Source of the DNA: Paraburkholderia sp. BL9I2N2
Lineage (GTDB): Bacteria; Pseudomonadota; Gammaproteobacteria; Burkholderiales; Burkholderiaceae
Length of the DNA stretch: 64,000 bases
NCBI RefSeq assembly: GCF_004339745.1
Contig: NZ_SMGP01000002.1
Location: 1,736,001 to 1,800,000, forward strand
Direction of reading: 5' to 3'
The notes beneath the pieces were generated by a model. The model made no database searches. It was not told where the DNA came from and worked only from the letters and a program-made list of their open reading frames with translations. This document shows, one piece after another, positions 8,657 to 16,922 of this stretch; position 1 is the first letter of the stretch, and every line of letters starts with the position of its first letter. Both the position numbers and the translations under genes were made by a program.

Positions 8657-9504
8657 GTCTCAGCGTCAAGATGAAGCGCTCGCTGTGGTGCTGGCTCGCG
8701 CTGTCGCCGCTAATCGTGGTGGTGCTGTTTCCGTTCGCCGTCATGCTATTTACGGCGTTGAAGCCGGCTTCCGAGATTTTTGTCTATCCGGCGCGCTGGT
8801 TGCCGGTGCATTGGCAGTGGAGCAATTTCTCCGACATGTGGGTCGCCGCCAATTTCGGCGTGGCGCTGCGCAATAGCACGGTAATCAGTTTGCTGTCGAC
8901 CGCGCTCGCGCTGGCAGTCAGCTTGCCGGCGGCGTATGCGTTGGCCAGATTCCCCTTTCGAGGACGCGGGCTCTACCGTCAGTTTCTGCTCGTCACGCAG
9001 ATGTTGTCGCCTATCCTGCTCGTAGTCGGCTTGTTCCGGCTGGCAGCGATGATTCCTTATGGCGACGGCAACCTGGTTGACTCCAAGATCGGCGTGATCG
9101 TCTCTTATGCGGCCTTCAACATCGCGTTTGCCGTGTGGATGCTGTCTTCGTACTTTCAGACGGTGCCGCGCGATCTGGAAGAGTCGGCGTGGCTCGAAGG
9201 ATGCGGACGGACCAAGGCGGTCTTCAAAGTGTTCCTGCCGCTCGCGGTGCCGGCGATCGTCGTCACCGCGATCTTCACGTTCATCAACGCGTGGAACGAG
9301 TTTGCCGTCGTGTACACCTTGATCCGCTCACCGGAGAATAAAACGCTGACCGTGCAGGTCACCGACATGGTCGCCGGGAAATACGTGGTCGAGTGGCATC
9401 TGGTGATGGCCGCTACGCTTTGCGCGACGTTGCCGGTTTCGGTGGTGTTCGCGTGGTTGCAGCGGTATCTGGTGAAGGGGCTCGCGCTGGGCGCGGTGAA
9501 ATAG
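8653..9504 (+). CDS. Sugar ABC transporter permease 2 (MalG/UgpE-like)
   Basis: A 283-residue permease. The start ATG 8653 overlaps the previous stop and is preceded by AAAGAAGGAGATCC, an excellent ribosome binding site. Helix 1 is PLIVVVLFPFAVMLFTAL; the EAA loop reads LEESAWLEGCGRTKAV (about residues 176-191). The C-terminus ends soon after the last helix, as in the CUT1 family. It pairs with permease 1. A GC hairpin at 9520-9539 may end the operon. Confidence 0.93.
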   Translation: MSLSVKMKRSLWCWLALSPLIVVVLFPFAVMLFTALKPASEIFVYPARWLPVHWQWSNFSDMWVAANFGVALRNSTVISLLSTALALAVSLPAAYALARFPFRGRGLYRQFLLVTQMLSPILLVVGLFRLAAMIPYGDGNLVDSKIGVIVSYAAFNIAFAVWMLSSYFQTVPRDLEESAWLEGCGRTKAVFKVFLPLAVPAIVVTAIFTFINAWNEFAVVYTLIRSPENKTLTVQVTDMVAGKYVVEWHLVMAATLCATLPVSVVFAWLQRYLVKGLALGAVK

Positions 9505-9519
9505 ATTCGGTGGCAAGCG

Positions 9520-9539
9520 CGGCAGGCGGTGGCCTGCCG
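9520..9539 (+). terminator. GC hairpin after the ABC operon
   Basis: CGGCAGGC-GGTG-GCCTGCCG is an 8-bp perfect stem with a tetraloop, 16 bases past the permease 2 stop. It lacks a T-tract, so it may be a weak or Rho-assisted terminator. Confidence 0.45.
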
Positions 9540-9616
9540 TTGCATTGCATCACGCTGGATTGCCGCCGTTGGGCGCGAACCTGCCTAAGCAGGTCGCGCT
9601 CGCCGCATCTTTCGCG

Positions 9617-9910
9617 TTAGTCCGTGCCGCGCACAATCCGCAGATCGCGCTCGACGCCATCGCCCAATGCCGCCAGCGCCTTCTTGTAGAGTTCGCTTTC
9701 GTAAGCCGCGACGGCTGCTTCGTAGGTCGGAAACTCGATCACGACCGTCCGCTCCTTCAAGCCCTGCTCACGAGCCTCGTCCGCCACGCCACGTACGATG
9801 AACTTGCCGCCGGCAGCCGCCACGGCGGGCACGGCAAGCTGCGCATATGCGCCAAGCTTGGCCGCGTCTTTCGTCGCGCGATATGACGTCACCCAATATC
9901 CCTTGCTCAT
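9617..9910 (-). CDS. DUF1330 family protein
   Basis: A 97-residue cytosolic protein of the DUF1330 (ferredoxin-like alpha/beta) family, recognised from SKGYWVTSYRATKDAAKLGAYA at the start, the central GGKFIVRGVA strand and VVIEFPTYEAAVAAYES. Length is normal for the family (about 95). AGGAGCTTCAA precedes the ATG. The family is structurally like dimeric EthD/ABM proteins; a function is unknown. It is convergent with the ABC operon and stands alone. Confidence 0.85.
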   Translation of the reverse strand: MSKGYWVTSYRATKDAAKLGAYAQLAVPAVAAAGGKFIVRGVADEAREQGLKERTVVIEFPTYEAAVAAYESELYKKALAALGDGVERDLRIVRGTD

Positions 9911-10166
9911 TTGAAGCTCCTATCAACGTTGGAAAAGCAGTCGTTGTCGTGCACGACGGCGAAGAGGGATTATGACGCCTGCCGGCATCCCTGTTGCTCG
10001 CATGGTCAACGGCTCCAACTGCGGTTGGTGAATTGTAAGGCGCCGGCTCGCGTTCCGTCACGAGGGCGCCCCTGCAAATACTCGCAATTCAGGTTACGCT
10101 GTTTGCGGCCCTCGCTCTGGCACCAAGCCGGCCACGCAACAGATTCTTCCCATTAGGACCACCGCA

Positions 10167-10838
10167 ATGACACAACCGCTCACAATCGATTTTGTCTCCG
10201 ATATCGCCTGCCCATGGTGCGCGATCGGCCTCTCCTCGCTGCAACGCGCGCTCTCGCGCCTTGGCGACACGGTCGACGCGCAAATCGTCCTGCATCCGTT
10301 CGAGTTGAATCCGGACATGGGCCCGGACGGCGAGACCATTGTCGACTATCTCGGCAAGAAATATGGGCGCACGGCGGAGCAAATCGCTGAAACGCAGGCG
10401 GCGATTCGCGAGCGTGGTGCGAGCGTTGGTTTTGCCTTCGGCCCGCGCACGCACGTGTACAACACGTTCGACGCGCATCGCCTGCTGCATTGGGCCGGCA
10501 TCAAGGGTGCGCAGTTGCCGCTCAACCTGGCACTGTTGCGGGCCTATCACGGCGAAGGCAAGGACACCAGCAACCACGAAGTGTTGATCGAAGCGGCGCA
10601 ATCCGTTGGGCTCGACGCCGCGGAGGCACGTGACGTACTGCAAAACGGAACCTATGCCGCGGAGGTTCGTGCGGAGGAGCGGAATAACGAGGCAATGGGG
10701 ATTCAATCGGTGCCGGCCACTATCCTCAACCGTCGCTATCTGGTGAGCGGCGGACAGCCTGTCGAAACTTTCGAGCAAGTCATCCAGCAGATTCTGGCTG
10801 AAGCGAAGGACGAAGGTTCACAAGCCGCGTCGCGCTGA
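10167..10838 (+). CDS. DsbA-family oxidoreductase, FrnE-like
   Basis: A 223-residue cytosolic thioredoxin-fold protein with a large helical insertion. The active site is CPWC at residues 15-18 in DFVSDIACPWCAIG; the cis-Pro loop is SVPATILNRRY near 190. There is no signal peptide, matching FrnE/2-hydroxychromene-2-carboxylate isomerase-like members that act in the cytoplasm in redox or polyketide-related chemistry. AGGACCACCGCA precedes the ATG. Monocistronic by spacing. Its exact substrate is not known. Confidence 0.9.
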   Translation: MTQPLTIDFVSDIACPWCAIGLSSLQRALSRLGDTVDAQIVLHPFELNPDMGPDGETIVDYLGKKYGRTAEQIAETQAAIRERGASVGFAFGPRTHVYNTFDAHRLLHWAGIKGAQLPLNLALLRAYHGEGKDTSNHEVLIEAAQSVGLDAAEARDVLQNGTYAAEVRAEERNNEAMGIQSVPATILNRRYLVSGGQPVETFEQVIQQILAEAKDEGSQAASR

Positions 10839-10987
10839 ACGTTCTCCATGCACCGGCAACATCATGCGTGCCGGAAATCGGCGGCATGCGGCGAGGGCGT
10901 CACTTTGGCGTGGAGTACAGTACGTGCCCAGACGCTCAACCCGCACGTGCTACCGTGACCATCGCGTTTCGGAGACCTGAGTCCCGC

Positions 10988-11308
10988 TTACGGCGACACC
11001 ATCCCGTTGAGTCGCGTCTGATCCTGCTCGTTGTTATAGAGCTGGTTGTTGTACCGGCGGTTTTCATACTGCCGGTTTTCATACTGCCGGTTCTCGTATT
11101 GCCGATTGAAATACTGACGATTGTTGTACTGACGGTTCTCGTACGCACGATTATTCGCCGCGCGATCTGAATACGAGTCGACTCGCAACATGAATAGCGC
11201 CTGCGCCGCAGGAGTTTGAGCGTGCACCTGTTCGTTCATATGGACACACGCAACAAGCGCCACGAGCACGGATAGCGAACGACACGCAGTCGCTTTCGGC
11301 AAGTTCAT
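10988..11308 (-). CDS. Exported mini-protein with tandem RQYxN pentapeptide repeats
   Basis: A 106-residue protein. ATG 11308 has AGGAGG four bases upstream, which fixes the start. Residues 1-31 look like a Sec signal peptide (KATACRSLSVLVALVACV, cleavage near VHAQ). The mature part carries about eight copies of a five-residue unit, NRQYE/NRQYN/NRQYF, over roughly residues 52-93, before a short tail. The repeat is rich in Asn, Arg, Gln and Tyr and has no Cys, suggesting a disordered or amyloid-like surface, possibly adhesive or periplasmic. I recognise no domain. It stands between a DsbA-like gene and a MOSC gene with no operon partner. Confidence 0.75.
   Translation of the reverse strand: MNLPKATACRSLSVLVALVACVHMNEQVHAQTPAAQALFMLRVDSYSDRAANNRAYENRQYNNRQYFNRQYENRQYENRQYENRRYNNQLYNNEQDQTRLNGMVSP
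11040..11156 (-). repeat. 15-bp tandem repeat inside the RQYxN gene
   Basis: On the plus strand the unit CGGTTTTCATACTGC recurs about seven times in imperfect form every 15 bases between about 11050 and 11155; two adjacent copies are nearly identical. It encodes the pentapeptide repeats and is a candidate length-variable (slippage or recombination) tract. Confidence 0.8.
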
Positions 11309-11504
11309 CAATCCTCCTGGTGATCGATTCCCGGACTCCGCCCATGCTAGCCGGATCCTGCGATGTCCCAACTGGCGCATCGCGAAGGCCCGTCACGTCT
11401 TCCGAAGATCGGACGACAAAAGGCCGGTCCGGCGTCGACGGGTGGCCTTGCATCAAACACGTCATAATCGAAGCGCGCGCCCACCACAGAACCTTTCCAA
11501 AAAG

Positions 11505-11999
11505 GTGCCGCTCAACCCCGAATCTCCGCTCGCGCGCCTCATGCTCGCGCCCGTTCGCCCAGGTAGCGTCGTCTGGCTCGGCGTACGATCAATGCGCCGC
11601 GAACCGATGCGAGTCGTCGAAACCGTGGAGGCGCGCGTTGGCCACGGACTTGCCGATGATCACTACGGCCGCGCCGGTGGCAACAGGCAGGTCACTCTGA
11701 TCGAGACAGAAAGCCTGGCTGCTATTGCGAGTCATTTGGGGCAAAGCGCGGTGTCGCCCCTGAATCTGCGACGCAACGTCGTAACGTCAGGTATCAATCT
11801 CTATGCGCTGAAGGCACGCCGCTTCCGGATCGGCGACGCGATTCTCGAAGCCACGGGCGAATGCCACCCTTGTTCCCGCATGGAAGAAGTGCTTGGAACA
11901 GGCGGATATAACGCGGTCAGAGGATTCGGCGGGATCACCGCGCGCGTGGTGGAAGATGGGACGATCGCGCTTTTGAGCCAGATCGTTCCGATCGACTGA
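11505..11999 (+). CDS. MOSC-domain protein
   Basis: A MOSC (molybdenum cofactor sulfurase C-terminal) domain protein, 164 residues from the suggested GTG start. Landmarks are HGLADDHYGRAGGNRQVTLIE (about 60-80), SPLNLRRNVVTSGINLYAL and the invariant-cysteine segment ATGECHPCSRMEE. Family members such as YiiM reduce N-hydroxylated compounds or carry sulfur or molybdenum cofactor. The start is uncertain: ATG 11541 or ATG 11442 are alternatives; the conserved core begins around LMLAPVRPG, so GTG 11505 is a compromise. Single gene, convergent with the porin; two hairpins lie between them. Confidence 0.8.
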   Translation: MPLNPESPLARLMLAPVRPGSVVWLGVRSMRREPMRVVETVEARVGHGLADDHYGRAGGNRQVTLIETESLAAIASHLGQSAVSPLNLRRNVVTSGINLYALKARRFRIGDAILEATGECHPCSRMEEVLGTGGYNAVRGFGGITARVVEDGTIALLSQIVPID

Positions 12000-12003
12000 A
12001 GAC

Positions 12004-12055
12004 CGCGAGCATAGTGCTCGCGCAATGGCGCATGCCCGGCAGCGGCCAGGCATGC
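12004..12055. terminator. Two adjacent hairpins between convergent MOSC and porin genes
   Basis: CGCGAGCA-TAG-TGCTCGCG (12004-12022) and GCATGCC-N12-GGCATGC (12030-12055) lie in the 86-base convergent gap. Both are perfect inverted repeats able to fold on either strand. Neither is followed by a clear T-tract. They probably act as bidirectional transcription barriers. Confidence 0.5.
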
Positions 12056-12085
12056 ATCTTCACAGACTACTCGACACGAACCTGC

Positions 12086-13246
12086 TTAGAACGCGTGACG
12101 CATCCCCACGGTGACTGCCACTTGCGTGTTGGTCGAAGACGGCGACAACGTGTTGATCATGGCATGCGAGAGTACGGAGTCCGCCGGCGCACCATGCACG
12201 TTCTGATAGACGCCTTCGAGATAGAAGTCCGTACGCTTGCTGATCGAGTAATCGGTCTGCAGCATGGCCGTGTTCCATCCCGGCGACGAACCGTTATAGG
12301 CGCCATGCGTGTACGTGTACGCGCCGGATACGCTCAACGCCGGCGTAAGCGCGTACTTTGCGTTCACCTCGTAGTTGTCGAGACGCAGTGAACCGGCCAG
12401 CGATCCGGCAGACGGGTCGCCCGAACCGAGGTAGCTGCCCGTGCCGAACGAGAACACGCCCGACGCGTTGTCGATCTGCGTGTGGCTCCAGACCAGCCCG
12501 ACAGTGGCCGGCCCGAACGTGTAGTTACCGCCCAGCGACCAGATACGCTGGCGTTGTGCGAGGAAGTTCGCGCTTGTATCGCTCGAAGTCACCGCGCCGC
12601 TGCCGTTGCCCGCGTTGTTCAATTGCAGATAGCCGGCGGCAAGATTCACCGGACCTTGCGCATACGAAACGCCGAAACCGTATGACCGGTTATTCCCGAA
12701 GTCGCCGGCCTTGTTGCTGAACGAATACATCGTTTCGAACGTAACGCCGCGGTAGGTCGGGCTCGCGTACTTGACCGAGTTGTTGATCACGACCGAATTC
12801 GCAGCAAGGTTGTCGTTCTCGAACGGATGCGCGGCCATGCTGCCGCCCCACGTGTTGAACTCCGCGGTGAGCGGTCCGACAAGGTCGTTCATCACGTCGA
12901 ACTGGCGGCCGAACGTCAAGGTGCCGTACGGATCGCTTTGCAAGCCGACCCACGCCTGAGAGCCGAAACCATCACCGGAGAATGCCTGGGCGCCGTTGTT
13001 CAGCAGGAAACCTTGCTCGAGTTTGAAGACCGCGTGCAAGCCGCCACCCAAATCCTCCGAGCCCTTGAGACCGAAGACCGTGTTCTGGGTCGAACTGCTC
13101 ACTTCCTGCCAATTGCTGTGCCCAAACTGATTGTTCGTGTAAACCAATCCGGTATCGATGAGGCCATAGAGCGTCACGCTACTTTGCGCATGCGCCGACA
13201 TCGTAAATGCGCCGAAGAGCGCGGCCGCGAGTAAAGATTTTTTCAT
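12086..13246 (-). CDS. Outer-membrane porin (Burkholderia OmpC-like)
   Basis: A 386-residue general porin. Residues 1-20 (MKKSLLAAALFGAFTMSAHA) are a signal peptide; the mature protein starts QSSVTLYGLIDTGLVY, the hallmark first strand of Gram-negative porin family 4, and ends VTVGMRHAF with the C-terminal Phe needed by the BAM machinery. Alternating strands with GKFGRQFD-like TLTFGRQFDVMND and YANS-type motifs fit a 16-strand trimeric barrel. It admits small hydrophilic solutes. The 620-base upstream region to the Fur gene leaves room for complex control. Confidence 0.93.
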   Translation of the reverse strand: MKKSLLAAALFGAFTMSAHAQSSVTLYGLIDTGLVYTNNQFGHSNWQEVSSSTQNTVFGLKGSEDLGGGLHAVFKLEQGFLLNNGAQAFSGDGFGSQAWVGLQSDPYGTLTFGRQFDVMNDLVGPLTAEFNTWGGSMAAHPFENDNLAANSVVINNSVKYASPTYRGVTFETMYSFSNKAGDFGNNRSYGFGVSYAQGPVNLAAGYLQLNNAGNGSGAVTSSDTSANFLAQRQRIWSLGGNYTFGPATVGLVWSHTQIDNASGVFSFGTGSYLGSGDPSAGSLAGSLRLDNYEVNAKYALTPALSVSGAYTYTHGAYNGSSPGWNTAMLQTDYSISKRTDFYLEGVYQNVHGAPADSVLSHAMINTLSPSSTNTQVAVTVGMRHAF

Positions 13247-13869
13247 ACTTTGTTGGCTCCGAGATCAAGCGGTAATTGAGGGTATCAATTGCTCTTTCCA
13301 CCAGCGCCATGCACACGCATGCAATACATTTGCAACCGTTGTTGCGCAAACCGCGAGAAGCATAAGTAGTTATTGGATGTTTAGTGCGCGACACATCATT
13401 TCAATGACTTGGCCATGGTGCGCGCTTATCTATTGCATGGTTTTCATATCGGCTCAGTGGACGCGTACTAGCCAGCGCGGCGGTAAGCGAGCCCCCCAAT
13501 CATAGGGCGATGAAAATAAATGAGGTGTCAAAAAAATAAGCCGCGTGGCGTCAAAAGAACAATGAGGGGGCGAAGCTTAACGCGTTGCGGGATCCGCCAG
13601 GAGTCAGTGTGGCGCGATTTTGACGGCAACGCCGAGCGAAAGGAATACGTAATTTAGCCAAAAACAGGCCGTTTGAGTTCATCGGTTTGCGACTGTCCAA
13701 TGCTTCCCGAAACTGGCGCTTAAGGTTCTCTTAAGGAGCCGGCTTACATAGTTCGGCCACTCGCGGTTCGTCTTGCCGAAATAGCGCGACGTCATTCCCA
13801 CCGACTTCTTCATCGCGGCGACCTTGAATCCAACAGGTCGGCCGCCGCTTCTCGAATGCCACGACGTCC
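13247..13869. other. Long intergenic region upstream of porin and Fur-family gene
   Basis: No gene is supported in these 620 bases. On minus, a frame around 13679-13921 gives an 80-residue product with no recognisable domain. Base composition is lower in GC (around 13360-13460 and 13505-13560 especially) than the flanks, in keeping with regulatory sequence. The clearest element is a CTTAAG direct repeat at 13719-13735. Confidence 0.5.
13719..13735. promoter_or_regulatory. CTTAAG-N5-CTTAAG direct repeat (PmrA/QseB-type box)
   Basis: Two exact CTTAAG hexamers are separated by GTTCT, giving the 11-base period bound by OmpR-class response regulators; the PmrA/QseB consensus in related bacteria is of this form. 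It lies 135 bases upstream of the Fur-family start and about 470 upstream of the porin start. No kinase or response regulator is in the window, so the assignment rests on the repeat alone. Confidence 0.4.
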
Positions 13870-14313
13870 ATGAAAATTCATAGAATTCTGGAGCAAGCCC
13901 GCCTGCGGCCCACGTTCCCACGAGTCCTGGTGCTGGAGTTTTTTCATGAGCACGCTCGTGACCACTTCAGCGCTGAACAGGTCTATAAGCTTCTCAATGA
14001 AGACATGCGCAACATGAGCCTCGCCACGGTTTATCGTGTGCTCGGTCAACTCGTGGATGCGGATTTATTGTCCGGCGTGGCCTTTGGCGAAAGCCGCATG
14101 GTCTACGAACTGAATGACGGAACCCGGCACGATCACCTCGTCTGCACGGTCTGCGGTCGAATCTATGAGTTCTTCGATGCGGAAATCGAGGCGCGACAGC
14201 AGTCCGTCGCGAACAGTCTCGACTTCACGGTGACGGGACGTCAGTTGGTTCTGTTCGGCATTTGCGCCGGGTGTAGAAAGAGCGGCGCGCAGACGCGAGC
14301 GATGACGAGATAG
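13870..14313 (+). CDS. Fur-family metalloregulator
   Basis: A 147-residue Fur-superfamily repressor. The winged helix occupies residues 1-80 (LRPTFPRVLVLEFF, HFSAEQVYKLLNED, MSLATVYRVLGQLVDADLL); the dimerisation domain follows with RHDHLVCTVCGRIYEFFD and a second Cys pair in GICAGCRKSG, the structural zinc site. The usual His-rich sensing loop is shorter (RHDHL), so metal specificity (iron, zinc or manganese) is uncertain. The C-terminus lacks the His tail of true Fur. Burkholderiales have several such paralogues; this is probably an accessory one. No obvious partner gene nearby except the divergent porin. Confidence 0.85.
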   Translation: MKIHRILEQARLRPTFPRVLVLEFFHEHARDHFSAEQVYKLLNEDMRNMSLATVYRVLGQLVDADLLSGVAFGESRMVYELNDGTRHDHLVCTVCGRIYEFFDAEIEARQQSVANSLDFTVTGRQLVLFGICAGCRKSGAQTRAMTR

Positions 14314-14337
14314 AGACGCGCGACGCCGCTCATCGAT

Positions 14338-14817
14338 TCATGCTTGCGCCGCAGCGGCTGCCGCCGCAAGTGCGCGGAAGTTTGCGGGCGTGGCAAAGGC
14401 GAGATACTGCTTCTGCATCTCTTCCGTCAACACTTCGATCAGCAGAACGTTTTCGATCCACAATTCGATCACATCGAAAAAGTTGCGCCCGCGCGTGCAG
14501 CGCACGGCGCGCCAGCCTTCTCGCTCGCCGATTGCGAATACTTCCTCGGGGGACAGTTTGCTCGCAATGGCAATGTGAAATGCGCTGTATCGCGGAGCAG
14601 TGCTCGAGCCTGGCACAGACGAAACCTGTTCGCCGTCGGGGCTGAGCACGCGATCGTTGGGATAGGTCTCGATGATCGAGCCACGGTCGTCGCCAGCTAT
14701 CGCCATCCACGAATCGGGAAAGGAAAGGAACGGTGCGTGAAATCCGCCCCACAGTTCGGCGATGACACGTGCGACGTTTTCCGGATTGCGAGCCGGGATG
14801 GAAGCATGAAACAGCAT
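14338..14817 (-). CDS. Hypothetical protein, VOC/glyoxalase-like
   Basis: A 159-residue cytosolic protein. The beginning MLFHASIPARNPENVARVIAEL, the central WMAIAGDDRGSIIETYP and the segment SAFHIAIASKLSPEEVFAIGEREGW follow the beta-alpha-beta-beta-beta layout of vicinal oxygen chelate proteins, but the usual metal ligands are not clear. The C-terminus ends in an alanine-rich helix. It is convergent with the Fur gene, with 24 bases between. GGAGGTCACTC lies upstream of the ATG, supporting the start. No function can be assigned. Confidence 0.65.
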   Translation of the reverse strand: MLFHASIPARNPENVARVIAELWGGFHAPFLSFPDSWMAIAGDDRGSIIETYPNDRVLSPDGEQVSSVPGSSTAPRYSAFHIAIASKLSPEEVFAIGEREGWRAVRCTRGRNFFDVIELWIENVLLIEVLTEEMQKQYLAFATPANFRALAAAAAAAQA

Positions 14818-15007
14818 GAGTGACCTCCGTCGAAAATCTACATGAAGGTTCGGTCCTTGTATTGCGTTCTAAAGGCGGCCTTTGCGCCATTCTCTTTTGT
14901 TGTCGTATGCGTCGGCGCGTGTCGTGCATAGCACGCGCACTCGTGGCGTTCAGGAGCTGCGTTGCCACGCACGGAGCATTTCGCGAATCAGCAATACATG
15001 CGCATCG

Positions 15008-15060
15008 GGCGGCGATACTCCCACTTGGCGGATGCACCGTCAAGTGGGGGTATCACCGCC
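15008..15060. repeat. Long near-perfect inverted repeat (24-bp arms, 5-base loop)
   Basis: Arms 15008-15031 and 15037-15060 pair over 24 positions with 21 Watson-Crick pairs, two G-T wobbles and one C-A mismatch around the loop ATGCA. It lies in the 350-base gap (14818-15168) between the divergent VOC-like gene and the TPR pseudogene; nothing else is recognisable in that gap. There is no T-tract after it. It could be a REP-like or MITE-like element, a folded RNA, or a cruciform site. Confidence 0.7.
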
Positions 15061-15168
15061 ACTTTCGTGTGATGAATTGCACTGCGATTCGCGACCTTTT
15101 TTCTTTCTGGCGGTCGCGGATCGTCTTAACTAAAGCGGAGGAATCGGCATCGACACAAGGAGGCCGCC

Positions 15169-16896
15169 ATGGGCGTGCGCGTTCGGCCAAAAGGATTGCA
15201 TGATCAGGAAGCCAACGTCGCCAGACAGGCGGAGCAAAACGCGAGTTCGGCCGCGGCCGACAAGCATAAGGCCGCGGAACTGGCCCGGCAGCAAGGCGCA
15301 TTGGCGTTCTTTACCGACACCGAGGGCGCGCTCAAGGCTTATCAGCGCGCCGCCGGATACGAACCGGACGATCCGGACACGCTGATTTTCATCGGCGACC
15401 TGCAAGACCGGCTCGGCCAGACGCAGCAGGCGCTGACGACATTCGATCAGGCGCGTGCGCTGCTCGAGCGAAAGCGGGCAGCGTCGCCCGACAACGCTGC
15501 TCTGCTAAGCGACCTTGCGGTAGCGCATGACCGGATGGGCGTCGAGATCCAGAAGCAAGGCAACCTCGAGAGCGCGCTTGCGCACTTCAGACAGGCGCTT
15601 GCCATATTGCAGAAGCTGGTTCAACAGGATCCGGGCAACCAGGAGTGGCAACGCGATCTTGCCGTCACGCATGACTCGATCGGCGCCGTTCTTCAATCGG
15701 CGGGAAAGATCGCGGACTCTCTGGCGGAGTTCCGCAAAGCATGGCGATCATCGAATCGCTTGCTCGTAACAAGCCCGACGATGTCGATCTCCAGCTCGAT
15801 CTCGCACTGGCGCGCTCGCGCATCGGCGACAGCCTTCTCGAACAAGGTGACTTGACCGGTGCATTGGCTTCGTATCGCCAGGCAGTGACGGTGGCCGACG
15901 CGCTCGATCGACGCGGTCTGGCTGATCCGGCTAAACCGCACAATTCTTCGCCAAGAATCATGACCGTAGCCGAGGCGCGATTTTCCGCTCATCAAAGGCT
16001 GGGCATTGCGTTGGAATCGAAGGGAGACTATGAGGGCGCGCTGGCGGCGTATCAGACCGCGCTGAACATCGCCGAAGCGCAGTCGCAGAAGGACCCGAAC
16101 AATGTCGATGGGCAGAAAGAGATTCTGTCCGCGCATTTGCATCATGCGGACGCACTCATTGCGCGCGGTGACAACGACGCGGCGTTAGCCGAGCTGCGCC
16201 AGGCGCTGACGCTCGGCGAGTCGCTCTCCCGCCGTGAACCTGACCACCGCTATTTGCAGGAAAGCGTGGCCCTCGCGCACGTGAGCATTGCCATGCAATT
16301 ACTCGCGCAAAAAGACGCAGCACAGGCGGCAAAACGAGGCGCGGCGCGGTATTGAATTGCTCACCCCGCTCGCGCAAAGCGCGCCTGGCAACAAGTCGTG
16401 ACAGTCCGATCTCGCCACGGGTCACTCGTTGCTGAGCGCGGCGCTCCTAGTCCAGAATGATCTGCCTGGCGCTTTGGCCGAGTCGCAGAAGAGCATCGAC
16501 ATTGTCGACGTGCTCGCTCACGACGATCCGTCGAACGCGAGTTTGCGGCAAACCCTCGCGGAGTTCCACATCATCCGTGCAAGCACGCTCATGGCGCAAA
16601 AAAACGCCGCCGACGGCGCTTCTGAAGCGCGCAAGGCCACGGATGCCATCGAGCCTATCGCGAAGCGTGATCCAGACAATGCGATGACCCAGTCGACATT
16701 GGCGGAGGCGTATTTTCTGCTGAGTAAGTTGAGCGCCACACCAGACGAGCAGCGCGATTTCCGCAATCGGACGATCGAAATTCTCACGAAGCTGAAAGAC
16801 CAGGGGAAGCTCATGGGCGCTTTTACCCCCATGCTGCAAACGGTACGAGCCGATGCAAGCGCGGACTCCGCCGCACTTTCGCAATCTTCCAAATAG
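15169..16896 (+). pseudogene. Tetratricopeptide-repeat protein, disrupted
   Basis: Three frames together encode one protein of about 575 residues made of TPR pairs with the signatures DPGNQEWQRDLAVTHDSIGAVL, QLDLALARSRIGDSLLEQGD and related copies. AAGGAGG precedes ATG 15169. The frame is lost by a missing base near 15735-15741, regained wrongly by an extra A in the run at 16331-16334, and the last part contains a TGA at 16399-16401 where the repeat expects Trp (SxQSDLATGHSLL). The N-terminal 45 residues look like the charged linker that in larger proteins joins an effector or receptor domain to such TPRs, so the gene may also be truncated at its 5-prime end. No product of full length is expected. 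Confidence 0.8.
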
Positions 16897-16899
16897 AGC

Positions 16900-16914
16900 G
16901 CCTGCCCCGCAGGC
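16900..16914. terminator. Short hairpin between convergent genes
   Basis: GCCTGC-CCC-GCAGGC lies in the 26-base gap between the TPR pseudogene stop and the convergent deoxyribosyltransferase stop. It is a compact 6-bp stem that could serve both strands; no strong T-tract. Confidence 0.4.
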
Positions 16915-16922
16915 ATCATGCC

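Noticed and set aside
13679..13921. An 80-residue minus frame overlapping the Fur start and CTTAAG repeat
   Set aside because: Partly antisense to the Fur gene and without a recognisable domain; the LLKRTL codons that overlap the repeat do, however, weaken the claim that the repeat is an operator.
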